From Polysphondylium violaceum (lineage: Eukaryota > Evosea > Eumycetozoa > Dictyosteliales > Dictyosteliaceae), in assembly GCA_000277445.1 (NCBI GenBank), contig AJWJ01000071.1:1-64000 (forward strand): a stretch of DNA of 64,000 bases, in the 5' to 3' direction. A program made the position numbers and the translations under genes. Within the stretch, counting starts at the first letter, position 1, and each line of letters opens with the position of its first letter. The notes under the pieces were generated by a model. It was not told the DNA's origin and did no database searches. It was given only the letters and a program-made list of their open reading frames with translations. Of this stretch, positions 22,413 to 35,039 are shown piece after piece.

Positions 22413-24135
22413 TTATTCAATGATTTGATAATATGATGACCTTTTTCTATTTCTAATGAATGAGATCACAACACAAATACAACAAATTAAAAGAGTTGCT
22501 CCAACACATATGATTGCAATACCCATATGTTTAGTAGACGATTTCTTTGGGTGATTATTACTACTGTGACCACTGTGACTACTGTGGCTATGGTTGTCAT
22601 TTCGTGAATTACTATTACTCGCATCACTACTGGACTGATTAGGTTTCTGACAGGAATAAATAGAGCGACCATCATTGTTATCTTGGTTTTCGATATCACA
22701 TGTTTGACAATAGAGTGACGGTAATGGCGTTTTCGATGTGATCGTTGTATTTGTAAATTTAATAAACGATGATTTGCAATCAATCACAGAGACCACTGAT
22801 GATTCATGATGTTCTTTAATTACCACAGATGTATTATTCATCAACACTCTAGTATTCTCCAATAGTTGAAATACATTCTCAAAGTGGTATAGATTAGCAA
22901 CATCAATCAGATTGAAAAAGAAAGACGATTCCTGTATTTTTAGAACTCCACCAGATTGAGAGATGATACTTTGCTTGCAAAAATCATTCTTAAAAGTAGA
23001 TTCACCAATGAAAACATCTGAATCTATACTCCCTATAGTACCCAAAGATCCTTGATTTAAACTAAATATACATTTATTTACTTCTAATAAACTATTGTTC
23101 TTTATATTTATCTAAAAGATTAAATTTTATTAACATATTAACATATTAATAACAAATAAATTATTAGATACTACTTACTATATTATCTTTAATTGCAATA
23201 TTTGAAATAAAAGAAGTTGAAGAAGAACTAATAATAGAGTTAAAACAATTTATAATTGAATCAGCCACATTATTCTTTAAAATTGAATTTTCCAATATTA
23301 TTTTCCCTTGAATAGAATATATTAAACCATGATTTGTAGCTTGATTGTTTTGGAATAAACAATTTTCGAATACTAGTGTATTGGGGATTGATGGATAACT
23401 ATAGGGAAAAGATAGAATGGGATACAATGATTTTGTATTTGTGATTGTTGTATTTATAAACTGTACATAGGCACCTTGGGATAAAAGGATATTATTATTA
23501 TTACTAAACATACAATTATGAAATTGTAAAACAGATTGGTTTTTAGAACTAGAGAATATTATGAATAGTTGGTCTGGATAGGGAACGTTTATAAAGGAAT
23601 TTGTAAAATTAACATTCATAAAAGATATGGCTAAAGGGGCAAATAAATTAGAATTAACAATTGGAAGAGGAAAATCTTGAAATTCTATATTTCTAACATT
23701 GACCAAAGTTGGTATCTTTTTAAATTTATCAAAAGAGGATGGCTCGAACCAAAAGAATGGACCTTCTCCTATTAAATGTTTACCAGAAATCTTGATTTCT
23801 TGATTTTTGTACCCTTGAATAGTTATGTTGAATTTATAGAGCGGGATTGAAAGACATTGTAAAAATGTAGTATTACTTGGATAATATTCACCAGGCATTA
23901 GTTCTATTATTAAAGGTGGTAATATTTCATCTTGATTATAGACAGTTGAATTATTTATGAATGAATTTACAGCACTTGTTATACTATTGCAAGAACTTGT
24001 TATTGATTTTCCACAGTCTATTTTAGTATTTTTTGATTGGGGATTTACATATAAAATTGGTACATGATCAGAGCTAGAGTAAATACCATATAGGTTTAAA
24101 AGAGCTAGAAGCAAAAATAAGATAGTTTTATACAT
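22413..24135 (-). CDS. Array gene C: beta-helix type I membrane protein
   Basis: Exons 24135..23179 and 23111..22413 (GTAAGT donor, TTTTAG acceptor, phase 0: KDNI then INIKNN); 551 aa. Signal peptide MYKTILFLLLALLNLYGIYS. N-terminal motif LYVNPQS...DCGKSITSSCNSITSAV. Cys module YCQTC...YSCQ. The stalk is His/Ser/Asn-rich (NDNHSHSSHSGHSS) before the span (MGIAIICVGATLLICCICVV). Tail RNRKRSSYYQIIE with YQII. The protein is closest in text to gene D next door, for example QLFIIFSS in C against QLFVLFSS in D. Confidence 0.85.
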
Positions 24136-24783
24136 TTCGATTGGTTTCTAGTATTTACAATAAAAAAATACAAATGTTTACATTTTGTTCATATACAATA
24201 TCTTTGATTTTTAATTTTTTAAGTTGTGGTAGTGTGGTGTGGTGGTAGTTGAAATCTTTTACTTCATCAATTAAAAAAAAATTACAAACAAATCTCAATT
24301 AAACCCTCAGTTTAATTTGTTTTGGAAAATGTAATGATTTTATAAATAATACAACGATTTATCATTAAAGGTTTATAAAAAGTGGGGTTCTTTGGTGGGT
24401 ATGAATCCTGCTATTCTTGACTCTACATATGACTTTTAATTAGAAAACAGATGAAATATAGGAAGGATAGAGGAATTTTCACCTCTCCATCAAGGATAGA
24501 GTTATTTAATTTTTTATAAGGGAGGACATCACAAAAAATTAATTAGGATGCAACTGAGTCATAGATTTGAGCATTTTCGAAGTACTTTTAATGGGGAATG
24601 AACATCACTGTTTATGAGTAATTTTAATTGATTGAAACTAATATCCTGAAATTTATTTAGTAAATAAGCTACAATTCAATAAACACAAAAAATAAAATAT
24701 CATAGTCGTTGGTGGTCGTACGTTCACACCCAATCTACCTGAGAACACAGATATAAAAAGATATCTAATTTTATTAAAAAAGA
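24136..24783. other. Spacer between C and D with gene relic
   Basis: Holds the upstream region of gene C and, at about 24515-24660, a decayed fragment of an array gene (separate entry). Apart from that it is AT-rich without a coding frame. Confidence 0.6.
24515..24660 (-). pseudogene. Relic of an array gene (matches gene D interior)
   Basis: About 145 bases align by eye with the interior of gene D around 25915-26070: both contain a stretch like GATTTGAxCATTTTCGAA, then AATGGxGATGxAACATCA, then TTTATGA..GGTAATTTxAATTGAT. Mismatches and small indels are frequent and no frame stays open. It is an old host-gene duplicate, not a mobile element. Orientation is the same as the array. Confidence 0.7.
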
Positions 24784-26487
24784 TTAGTTGATAGGTTGAT
24801 ATCCTCTATTTCTACGTCTATGTATGATGATTATATAGAAAACAGAAGAAATTACAAGTACGCAACCCATTGGAATTAAAACTGATTCCAAAATAAAAGT
24901 TGATCTCTTTGTAGATGGATGATGATTTTCATTACTATCGTGGTGGTTATCATTGCTATTGCTATCGTTGTTATTGTTGTTTTGACTGCCACTATGATTT
25001 TCATTTGATTGGCTACTATTATGATTTTCTGAATGAGAAGAATCATCAGTACTATTGCTATTTGGAGTTGATGAGCTTGAGCTTGGACATTCAATATTAG
25101 CACTTTCTTGATTAGAATTTGAAACTGTACAACTCGAACAACTCATAGGAGGATAGTTGTTAAAAGAGGTAACATTGGTATCAACGTATTTAATAGAGGA
25201 TGAAGAGCAATCAATCATTACAAAACCATTGGATACTCTACTAGTTCCAATATTAATACTAGAATCTTTTAACAATACCATCGCATTGCTAAAATAAAAC
25301 ATATTTTGATTGGAAAAAGTACTACTGTCATACATGGAAACAAAAGAACTAGATTCGATGTTCACTATTCTTTGGTCTTGACCACTGTTGGTTGTTTGAT
25401 AGATGGCCATACCTTGATTTGCATAGTTTTCATTAAAGCTTGTATTGGTTATATTTAAATTGGATGTACTATAGATAGAGGCACCAACTTTACCAGAGTT
25501 TTGAGAAAAAACACAATCATTTAAATTCAAGGTGCTATTTTGAACCAAAATAGCTCCATTACTAGTACCAGTATTTTCATAGAACGATGTACCAGTTATA
25601 TCCACATTGGCATTGTAAAATACAAGTGTAGCATAGGCACTATTCTTTTTAACCAAAGAGTTTTTAAATCCTACTTTGCCACCCATAGAATACACAATAC
25701 CGTGAGATGATCCAGAATTCTTTTCAATAGAACAGTTGTTAAACACCAATGTATTGGGTAATTCTTCATAATAATATGAAAAGGAAAGAAAGGGAGAGGT
25801 TCCTATATTTGTTTTGATTTGACAGGTTGTAAAAGTAACATAACCACCATTGGATAAAAGAATATTAGCATTTCCTTCGAATACACAATCGGTAAAGGAT
25901 AATGTTGTTTGATTCTCTGTAGAAGAGAATAACACAAACAATTGATTAGGATATGCAGTCATCGAAGCAGAGTCTGTGATTTGAACATTTTCGAAAGCAA
26001 TGTTTAATGGAGATGGAACATCAGCATTTATGATTGGTAATTTAAATTGATCAAAGGCGATATCTTTAATTAAAAGAGAACTCGTTGGTCTATTTCCATT
26101 ATTTTGATCATCATATGAAAAAAAGGGACCATCACCTATTAGATTTTCACCAGAAATGACTACCTGTTGGTTTTTGTATGGTTGAATTACGACATTTAAC
26201 CCAAACAATGGAATAGGTTGAGATTCATCATATGTAGTATTTGATGGATAGTAATCACCAGCTACAAGCTCGATGGTTAATAAACAAGAAGAATCAAAGC
26301 TACCATTATTTAAAAATGACTGTACTGCAAAGGATATACTAGGACAAGCAGTTGTAATATCAGCTCCACAATCTTTTTTATTTTCCACCGATGATGGATC
26401 AACATAATATGTTATAGATTCTGAAGCTGTCAATAAACAAACCAAATTCACCAAAACTATAAATAATATAGATTTAGTTTTCCACAT
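24784..26487 (-). CDS. Array gene D: intronless beta-helix type I membrane protein
   Basis: Single exon, 567 aa, the longest member. Signal peptide MWKTKSILFIVLVNLVCLLTA; N-terminal motif YYVDPSS...DCGADITTACPSISFAV. The protein reads straight through the site where the neighbours have their intron (TSNGAI followed by LVQNSTLNL), with nothing lost or added, so the intron was removed precisely. Cys module SCSSC...IECPS. The stalk is a long Asn/His/Ser run (SNDNHHDSNENHH). Span VLIPMGCVLVISSVFYIIII; tail HRRRNRGYQPIN with YQPI. Confidence 0.88.
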   Translation of the reverse strand: MWKTKSILFIVLVNLVCLLTASESITYYVDPSSVENKKDCGADITTACPSISFAVQSFLNNGSFDSSCLLTIELVAGDYYPSNTTYDESQPIPLFGLNVVIQPYKNQQVVISGENLIGDGPFFSYDDQNNGNRPTSSLLIKDIAFDQFKLPIINADVPSPLNIAFENVQITDSASMTAYPNQLFVLFSSTENQTTLSFTDCVFEGNANILLSNGGYVTFTTCQIKTNIGTSPFLSFSYYYEELPNTLVFNNCSIEKNSGSSHGIVYSMGGKVGFKNSLVKKNSAYATLVFYNANVDITGTSFYENTGTSNGAILVQNSTLNLNDCVFSQNSGKVGASIYSTSNLNITNTSFNENYANQGMAIYQTTNSGQDQRIVNIESSSFVSMYDSSTFSNQNMFYFSNAMVLLKDSSINIGTSRVSNGFVMIDCSSSSIKYVDTNVTSFNNYPPMSCSSCTVSNSNQESANIECPSSSSSTPNSNSTDDSSHSENHNSSQSNENHSGSQNNNNNDSNSNDNHHDSNENHHPSTKRSTFILESVLIPMGCVLVISSVFYIIIIHRRRNRGYQPIN

Positions 26488-26714
26488 TTTTATTTATCTA
26501 TATAGCACAATGTGTATTAATATAATAATGGTAGTATGTTTTTATCAATAAAATAAAATAGTGGTTGGTGATCACACAATCCCCACACCCCCTATCCTCC
26601 TGGGTGTGCATTTTTATTTAACTTGTAAAGATAAATAAAAACAAATGGGGGGTGATCACACCAACACCCATGCCCAGATAAGTAAAAAAAATGATATGGA
26701 TTTATTTAAATAAT

Positions 26715-28344
26715 TTAAATACTGTGATAATTTCTTCTATTTCTACGCTTAACAATGACAACAATAACGATAATAAAGGCAACACCGGCAACAGCACCAA
26801 TGGGGGCAAAGATAGCAGCATAGTTGATTTTTTTTGGTTTCTTTTCGGAAGAAGAGTTTTTATGTCCATTTGAGGAACTATCGGATTTAGGAGGACAAGA
26901 GACTTGTTGGTCTTGTGTGTTTTCAGCGCCATTGGTAGTAGTGCAAGAAGAACAACTCATTGCGTCATGACCCATTGTGGTGACGTTGGTCGAGTATGAG
27001 ATGATTGTTGATTGGGTACAGTCAATTAAAGTAAAGTAATTTACAACGCCTTGGGATCCAAGGTTGAGAGAAGAATTGGTGAATGTGACTTGAGCATTAT
27101 ATGCATAAATCATATTTTGAAGTGTGTATTGGCTTGATCCATCATTGCTATACATAATAGAGGTGTTGGTAACACTGAGATCTGATCCTGAGATATAGAT
27201 TGCCATTCCTTGAGATGCCAAATTGTTGTATACAATGCAGTTAGCCATGGTTACTGGTGAGGCTGAAGAATAAATTGCACCACCATAGTTACCACTGTTT
27301 TGGTTAATAGTTGAGTTTTGAATATCTAAACTTGAACTTTGATCTACTCTGATCTATATAATTATAAAAATAGTATGGTATTAGGATTATTACACATTGT
27401 CACAATATACGACGAGGACTACTTACAGCACCAATGTTTGAACCAGTGTTTCTAAGAATGTAACTAGTCTGGATAGTAACAGTAACAGATTCTGTACCCC
27501 AGATGGCAACACCGTTGTTATCTTGAATGGTAGTACCGACAAGATGAAGGTTTCCAGAATTTAAGAAAATAATGGCATTGGCGGAAGGAACATTGTTTTT
27601 GAAAAACAAACTATCGGTAATATTGAGAGTTGCATAACTGTAGGCGGAAATTGGCTGACCACCATTGGTGTTTGTAATTGCTGAACGATAGAATCCAAGA
27701 TACACACCTTGAACCAAAATAAGACCACCTGAACAACCATCGAAAGCAGTGTTGGTAAAAGTGACCACGGTCTGATTGGTAGAGTACGAGGTGAAAAAGA
27801 TCAATTGACTAGAGGTGTATTGTGAATTGCTGATTGTCACATTCTCAAAGTTTACAGTGAGAGGAGTGTACATTTGACCATTCATCAAAGCGCAGTTTAA
27901 CTTGTCAAATGTGATGTTGTAGATGTTGACCAAAGATGGAAGGACCTTTCCAGATTGGCTAAATGAAAACATGGTGGCAGAGTTACCAGTATTTACACCA
28001 GAGTAGACCACCTTTTGGTTTTGGTATGGTTGTATGGTCACATCGAAGCCGTAGAAATTGATATTGCCGGTGTAGGTGTTTTTAGAGTAATCGCCGGGGA
28101 CGAGCTCAATAACAAGTGGGGGAAATTGGGAATCTGCTGGATTGGTTTTGGCGACAGTGCTGTTTAAAAATGAATAGTAGGCCTCAATGATACGTGGACA
28201 TGCATCGGCGGCACTAAGACCACACTGTACAGAGGTACTGGTGGAGGCTGGATCGACAATAAGGGTCGTTGTTGTGACTTCAGAGGAGGTGCCGCAAATA
28301 AGTGCCACCAATAACAAAATAGTGAAATAAATAATAGTCTTCAT
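26715..28344 (-). CDS. Array gene E: beta-helix type I membrane protein
   Basis: Exons 28344..27427 and 27353..26715 (GTAAGT donor, TATAG acceptor, phase 0: NIGA then IRVDQSS); 518 aa. An in-frame ATG at 28374 would add ten polar residues before the signal peptide; MKTIIYFTILLLVALICG at 28344 is the better start. N-terminal motif LIVDPAS...QCGLSAADACPRIIEAY. Cys module SCSSC...VSCPP. Span around IFAPIGAVAGVAFIIVIVVI. The tail is KRRNRRNYHSI, with the YHSI motif as the last four residues. Confidence 0.85.
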
Positions 28345-29088
28345 TGTGTGTGAAAAAACTGTACAGATAATCAAAAAGACTTGGTTGTTTACTTTATAAA
28401 GATTGGTTGTGAATATGATATTTATACTCTGTCTTGTCTTTGAAACTAAAGAAAGGGATGAAAAAAAGTTTTCTCAGGATTGCCAAAACCAAAGATTTTT
28501 TCTGAAAAATTTTTAAAAAATTAAAATAACGGATAATCTTGGAGAATCAAAAATAAGTAAGGCACAAGCACAAAAATACTATTAATGAAGAAAATTCCAA
28601 TTATAACTTATTGTTGTCCGCATTTTCACGAGTTTAAGCATTAGTTAAGCCCCTTTTTTTCTTAGATTTCTAAGAATGATAAATAGTACGACAAGGCCAA
28701 AAACTAGAGAAATAGTTAAAGCAATGATGACCGTGACCGAAATTCATTTCCTACTTGAGGGATCCACATTTATATCTTGTATTGATCGAATACGGATAGT
28801 TCATGTCACTTTGAATTTAATTTATTGATTTAATTGACTATAAAAGATATTTGAATATAGGGGATCATAGATACACCAATTCCTTCACCCTTTGTTTGAT
28901 TTTATTGAATAAAAAGCTCCCCACTGTGATGGTATCAATTGTATCCTTTGACATATAATTGATTTCTAAATAAATAAAATATAATAAAACACTAAAATAA
29001 TGATATTCTTTCTCCCTTTGTTGTTAATCACTTATATACAAATAAATCTTTTTTTTTCATTGCGAGATGAGATGTATTATGTTTTTAT
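28345..29088. other. Spacer between E and F with C-terminal gene relic
   Basis: The longest spacer inside the array, lying at the border of the two subgroups. It holds the E promoter region, an array-gene relic at about 28635-28765, and further AT-rich sequence in which I cannot trace more of that gene. Confidence 0.6.
28635..28765 (-). pseudogene. Relic: C-terminal end of an array gene
   Basis: On the minus strand one frame encodes a membrane span with a basic tail and stop, TVIIALTISLVFGLVVLFII then LRNLRKKGA. This is the end of an array protein in style. A stop codon lies five codons upstream of this stretch and no Cys module or stalk can be followed, so the fragment is not an intact gene. 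The tail lacks the sorting motif seen in all intact members. Confidence 0.65.
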
Positions 29089-30799
29089 TTAGATTGGAGT
29101 GTAGATGCTGTTGTTGGCACATTGGACCAATGTGCTCTTTTCTGTTGAACAATGATGTCTTCTTTGTCTGAACATGCAGGTGCAGATAATGATGAGAGAG
29201 ATAAAGAGTAAAAATGAGAAAAAGACAACTAAGGCAATTAAAGCGCTTCTGAGGGCTTGGTTAATTCTTCTACTTGGAGAGGGGGTTGGGGGGTTGTAAG
29301 AAGAGTCGGAGTTACTGCAATACAAAACACTTGGCTCGACATCTTGGTTGGTGTGGTTGATTGAACAACTGGTGCAAGATATGCTTGGTTGACCATTAGA
29401 GATAATTGTAGATGTATTGTATGTAATATAGGAGCTAGAACAATAGACCAAAGAGAATCCGTATCCAACTGTACCATTTCCCAAGGCAATGTAATTATTT
29501 GTCAATGTGGCAGAGGTAGATTGAAGATATACAGCATCATACTGTGAGTAATAGTTGACACTTGGTGCAACTTTTTGGATTAAAATGGTAGAGTTGGAGA
29601 GCTTAATTTGCGAACCAGACTGATAGATTGCACTTCCATAGTTGCCTTGATTGCTATTAAAGATACAGTTTTGAATAGCTGTCTTTGTATAATAGGAGTA
29701 AACACCTGCTCCATTTCTACCATAGTTTTGGCCAAAATAGCTGTTACTAATAGATGCATTAGTACCTTGGTATGAATAAACCTAAGAATAATAATAGTAA
29801 AAATACAAAGGTTAGATATCAAAGTTTGAGATATAAATAAATAAATAAACAAATACTTACGACACCATAATTGGTATTGACATTCTTTGTAAAGTTACAG
29901 TTATCAATAGTAACTACAGTAACAGTGGCATAGATGGTGTTAGATGCAGCATTGTTGATAAAGCTTGAATTTTTGATAGTAACACTTGTTGAGGTAACAC
30001 CAATAGTTGGATAAGATGAACTAGAGGCAGTGTTGTTGGCAAAGGTTGAACCGAGGATGGTGGTTGCTACATTTGAAGTTTTAATGAAATTATAGTGTCT
30101 ATTTCCAACAAAGGATGAGTTGTAGATATTCAAGTAACCTTGATTGGCTGAAAGAAGACTCATATAGTTGTTGTTGATCACATTTACACTATTAAAAGTG
30201 AGATAAGCAAGATATCTGGGACTATAAATGTAAATCAATGGGGAACTACCATAGGTACGGCTGTTGGATACTGTGCAATTATTGAATTGAACATCTAACA
30301 TATTACTTGTACTACCTGTAAAGATACCATAGGAGACTTGATCAAAAATAATATTATTGAAACGAATGACAGTTGATACATATAGTTGTTGAGAAGTGTA
30401 TGCGACATTAAAGAGATAAGTAGAAGGGTATCTATATTTGCCAGTGATGTTTACTGGTGCAGATACTCCGTTGACTGGGTCGTAGCCTTGGATAGTAACA
30501 TTCAAACCATAGAGAGGGACAGTGTCATTGACACCATAGGTTGTGGAATTGTTGAAATAGACACCTGGTAATAAATTGACAACAAAATAAGTTTGATTGG
30601 AGGCGGTTTGGTTTTGGAATGAATAAATGGCATCTAAAATACTGTTACAAGGTGATTGCACAGATGAGCCACAGTTTAAAGAGACATAATTATTTATTGG
30701 TGTTGGTGATACATAAAAGGTAGGGTCAGTGGTGTTATTGGCAGCCCCACAAATACCAAGAGTGGTAATAAATAAAATTAAACAAATAAATTTAAACAT
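29089..30799 (-). CDS. Array gene F: beta-helix type I membrane protein
   Basis: Exons 30799..29861 and 29781..29089 (GTAAGT donor, CTTAG acceptor, phase 0: NYGV then VYSYQGT); 543 aa. Signal peptide MFKFICLILFITTLGICGA. First member of the second subgroup: FYVSPTPINNYVSLNCGSSVQSPCNSILDAI. Ectodomain rich in Tyr, Asn and Ser. Cys module SCTSC...LYCSN. Span SALIALVVFFSFLLFISLII. The tail is the longest (about 30 aa), includes CMFRQRRHHCSTEK and ends in SIYTPI, motif YTPI. Confidence 0.85.
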
Positions 30800-31125
30800 T
30801 ATTATTTGTTTAGATGATGGTTATGTTTTTGTTTTTGTAAATGAATTCAAAAGCAACTTATTAGACTCACATGGAAGACACCAGCAAGGGACCCTCACAA
30901 AAAAACTTTATTCTTTGAGAAACACCCCCTTGCTTTTTATTTTATTTTTTTTTTTTGAATTTTTACGAATTTTTTTTTTGAAAGGCACAAGATATTTTCT
31001 TCGGAATAATAGAAATTCTGTAAAGATCAAGAGAACCAGAGAGTGTTTTTTTGTTGAAGAAATTTTATATTGATATTGAGAAAAAATTAAATATATTTTA
31101 TTGGGAATAAGAGTGTTTGAGGCAA

Positions 31126-32793
31126 CTAAGACTGACTGAGAGGTGTGTAGCCTTGGCTGTGATGGTGTCTTCTTTGTTTGACGAGACATGTTATGATGAT
31201 CAAGACAGCAATCAATAATACAACACTGAAAAAGATAATCAAAGAAATTAAAACTTTTCTCATCACACTACGGATGGGTTCGGGTCTGGAGTGACTGTTG
31301 TCAGATGAAGAAGATTCCGATTTTTTACAATAGATTAAAGAGGAGCTGTTGTTTGTTGAACCATCGGTGACATAGGTTGAGCATCCAGAACAATAAATAG
31401 TAGGGTAACCATTGTTTATAACAACAGTATCTTTGCTTGTATAATAGACTGATGAAGATGAGCAACCGAAAAGTGTAAAGCCAGAGTTTGTCATGACAGT
31501 GGTTCCAACAGAAAATGATGAGTTTGTGAAAATAGCTTTGGTTGAACTCAGATATACAATACTATTTGGTCGAACTTGGTTGGTGCTTGAATATACACTT
31601 GAATTGATAATTCGGATGGAGCTGCCGTATTGATAGATTTGACTTCCAGTGGTTCCGAAATTATTTGTGAAATTTGAAGATGTAATTTGAACTGATGAAA
31701 TAGAGCTGTAAAGGCCACCACCATATGTTCCAGAATTTTGAGTAAATACACAATTGTTAATATAAGAGTATGATTGGTACAAAAAAAGCTATTATTTAAT
31801 ATAATTTGGTTAGATATTTAAATTACAAAAACATATGATACTACTTACTGGACCATAGTTAGCAAGAGTTGGATTATTTCCCACGAATCGAGTGTTGTTG
31901 ATTTGTGATTGTGATCCTAACAAATAAATAATTCCACTTGCTCCAGTATTGTTTGTAATTTGATTGTTGTACATATTGACTTTACTATTTTGGGCCTTTA
32001 ATACATAGTAGGAGCCGCTGAGTTTGTTTGAATCCAATATAGTATTGGTAACATTGAGATTGGAGTTTTGGATCGAGATTAAGTCATCGCCTTGATTAAG
32101 AGAAAATGTACTGTTTTGGATATTTAAATTTGTGTTGAATGTGCTTATGAGTGAACCTTGATTATTTGTAAAGTAACAGTTACTTATGGTCATTTGCGAG
32201 CTAGATTTGGTATTGGATATCATCCAAAAGGTGGGCAGAATCATATCTAAAGTGGTAAAATTGCAATTGTTGATATTGACTTTTATGGTTCCAGAGCCTG
32301 ACATTTGCACTACGCTTGTTGAAAAGTTTTCAAATGCAATATTATTAAAAGTCAAAGTGGTGACATCGATTGGACCAGTTCTATTGACCTTATTACCATT
32401 GAAAAGTGATGTTTCAATATAATATTTACCATTGAATCTAACTGGTGTATTAGCAATGGCATTGGTAGTAGGGTCCCAAGATTGTATAGTCATATCTAAA
32501 CCAGTGGGATTGATTGTATTGTGGATACCATAGGACTGATTTGTGGCAAGGTAGGTGCCAGGTAAGAGATTGATAACAAATGGAAGATTTGTAGTGTTGG
32601 TTGTACTAGTTTCATTTAAAAATGAATAGACAGCATCCAAAATACTAAGACATGGTGAATTTGATGATAAGCCACATTCGACAGGGTTATAATTATCGAC
32701 AGTATTGGGTGTGACATAATATGCAGTGCCCAAAGCATTTAAAGCACCACTTAAAAGTGCAACAAATAAAAATAAGTACACGAATTTATTCAT
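31126..32793 (-). CDS. Array gene G: beta-helix type I membrane protein
   Basis: Exons 32793..31849 and 31788..31126 (GTAAGT donor, AATAG acceptor, phase 0: NYGP then LFLYQSY); 535 aa. The frame runs back to an ATG at 32865, but the signal peptide MNKFVYLFLFVALLSGALNA begins at 32793. N-terminal motif YYVTPNTVDNYNPVECGLSSNSPCLSILDAV. Cys module YCSGC...IYCKK. The segment before the span (SHSRPEPIRSVMRKVLISLI) and the tail start (KQRRHH) match gene F closely. Tail end SQGYTPLSQS, motif YTPL. Confidence 0.85.
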
Positions 32794-33007
32794 TTTGTGT
32801 TGATATATATTTTTATTCATAATTGATTTGGATTTAAATATTGGTGGCACAAAAACAAACAACATATATTAATTGAAAAAACGAAAAAAATGAAAAAAAT
32901 GGTTTTGGTTTTTACGAAAAGGTTTGAGGGATTTTTTGAACAGGGTACCAGAATTTTGCGGGATTTTGTTTTAAAAACAGAATTAGAATCTTCCATGGTG
33001 AGTTCCA

Positions 33008-34686
33008 TTAATGAGCAATTTCTTTATAGCCAGTATGGAGCTTGGCAGCTTTTCTCTGTTTTAGCACACATGCGAGAATAGTTACCAAACCAAAAAAGAG
33101 TAGAAAAGAGAAAAGGGTGATGAGCACAATATATCTGAGTCTAAGCCCTGATGGGGCATGGTAGTCTTTTCCATTATCAGAGGATGAGGAGGAAGAGTGT
33201 TTTTCTGATGATGGTGATTCTGATGAGGAAGAGGAAGGGGGACAGATTAATGGTGGGTTTAATGATGATCGTTGATTGAATGTAGTGCATTGTGTACAGG
33301 TAAGGTTGTTGTATTGATTGATTGTTTGAATGGTTGATGCATCTGTAAATGATATGAATGCTTGGTCGCAATCGATCACAGCAAATGTAGTAGCAATAGT
33401 GGAGGTGACTTGAATTTGTGTATTGTTGAAAAATGCATTCGTTGAAGTCACACCAACAAGACTTTGTGGAAGAACATTTAGACTCATAGATTGTGTGATT
33501 TTAGAGTCATATACATAGAGACTGTTTCTATTTTTATATATCTGACTTGCGTACTTTGCTTGGTTATTATCAAATGTTGAATTTCTTATTTCAAGAGATC
33601 CATAGATATCATAAATAGCCCCACCAATCTGAGCATTATTCAAGGTGAATGTAGAGTTGGCTATAATAGTAGTGCAACCTGACAAATAAAGCTTTAAGAA
33701 TCTAATATTAGTAAATGATAATATTTTACAGATTTAAAGTTAATGATACTTACCGCACCATAGTGAGAGTTGATTGGGTCATTGTTTTTGTAAAATGTAC
33801 AGTTTTTAATATTAACACTCGTGCCGATAAAATTAAATACATATTGAGCACCTCGGTTACCTTTCACTATAGAGTTGTCAATATAAACAATACTATTCCC
33901 ACCATTGAATAGAGGCTCTTTGCTACCGACAATATTGTTTGAAAGCACACTATTTACAATATAGGCACCGGAGGCAAAGAAATTTATGACATACACTCCA
34001 TTATTAGAGTCAAACACACAGTTGGTGATGTTTATATTTGATCTATATAAGGAAATTATATATGTATTGTTGTTGTGGGTTACTGTAGAGTTAATTAAAG
34101 AGATTGATGAAAGTTGTTGACGAGAAGTTGTATTAATAAGACAAGTGGCTGATGTGGTCGAGTTGGTAATTGTACAATTGTTTATACTCATAATTAACAT
34201 GCCATCTATTGTAGTGTATAGGATTCTATTGACAAAATATTCAAATTGAATATTGTTAAAGTTTAAGGTGGTAATATTTGCTTTGGGTGCAATAGTAAAC
34301 AATGAATACTTTGACAAATAGGTGCCGTGAATAATAGCAGATTGACCAGTATTTGATTTAGTAGTAAGATCATAGCCTTGAATGACCACATTTAGTTCAG
34401 ATACATCTATAGTGTCATTAACACCTGGGGCATTAATATTGCCGAAATAGGTACCCGATATTAAATTGATGACTAAATTGTTTTTAGTTGAGTCTGGTGA
34501 GGTTTGATTTAAAAACGAATATATGGCATCATTGATAGTAATACAGGCTGCATCAGGACTAAGACCACATCCCTGAGGATTGTAGTTTTCAATAGGATTT
34601 GGGGTTACAAAATATGTGTAACTTTGTGCATCAATAATTTTAGTAATACATAAAAAGAATAGAATAAAAATAAAAAATTTATTCAT
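33008..34686 (-). CDS. Array gene H: beta-helix type I membrane protein
   Basis: Exons 34686..33754 and 33691..33008 (GTAAGT donor, AAAG acceptor, phase 0: HYGA then LYLSGCT); 538 aa. Signal peptide MNKFFIFILFFLCITKIIDA. N-terminal motif YFVTPNPIENYNPQGCGLSPDAACITINDAI. Cys module TCTQC...ICPPS, followed by a Ser/Lys stalk. Tail KQRKAAKLHTGYKEIAH, motif YKEI. Gene I is its nearest relative: both share ENYNPQGCG, SIINCxITN-type strands and LPQSL in the second exon, so H and I look like a recent pair. Confidence 0.85.
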
Positions 34687-35039
34687 CTTGTTTATAACTT
34701 GAATTTTTAGTATAAAGAATAATAATAAATATTAAAATGTTACTTTTAAAATTTTTATCAGATAACTGTTTTTAATTAAAAAAATCCAGATATTTATCCG
34801 ATTTTTTATTATTAAAATTTTTTTAGCAAAAATCATGATAATCACACTTTGATTTTAACGAATCTCTTAATTTTTCAATTATTTATATTGAGAATAAATC
34901 TCTGGTCATCATCACTTTTATTGGAAAATAGAAATGAAAAGTAATTTTATTTTTCCAAAATGAGATTGAATGAAAACAATAGGGGTAAATGACAAAGAGA
35001 AAGGGAATTATGTTTAAACATACATAATTATTTATTTTT
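34687..35039. other. Spacer between H and I
   Basis: AT-rich, 353 bases. Contains the upstream region of gene H and the 3' flank of gene I. No relic or coding frame recognised. Confidence 0.5.
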
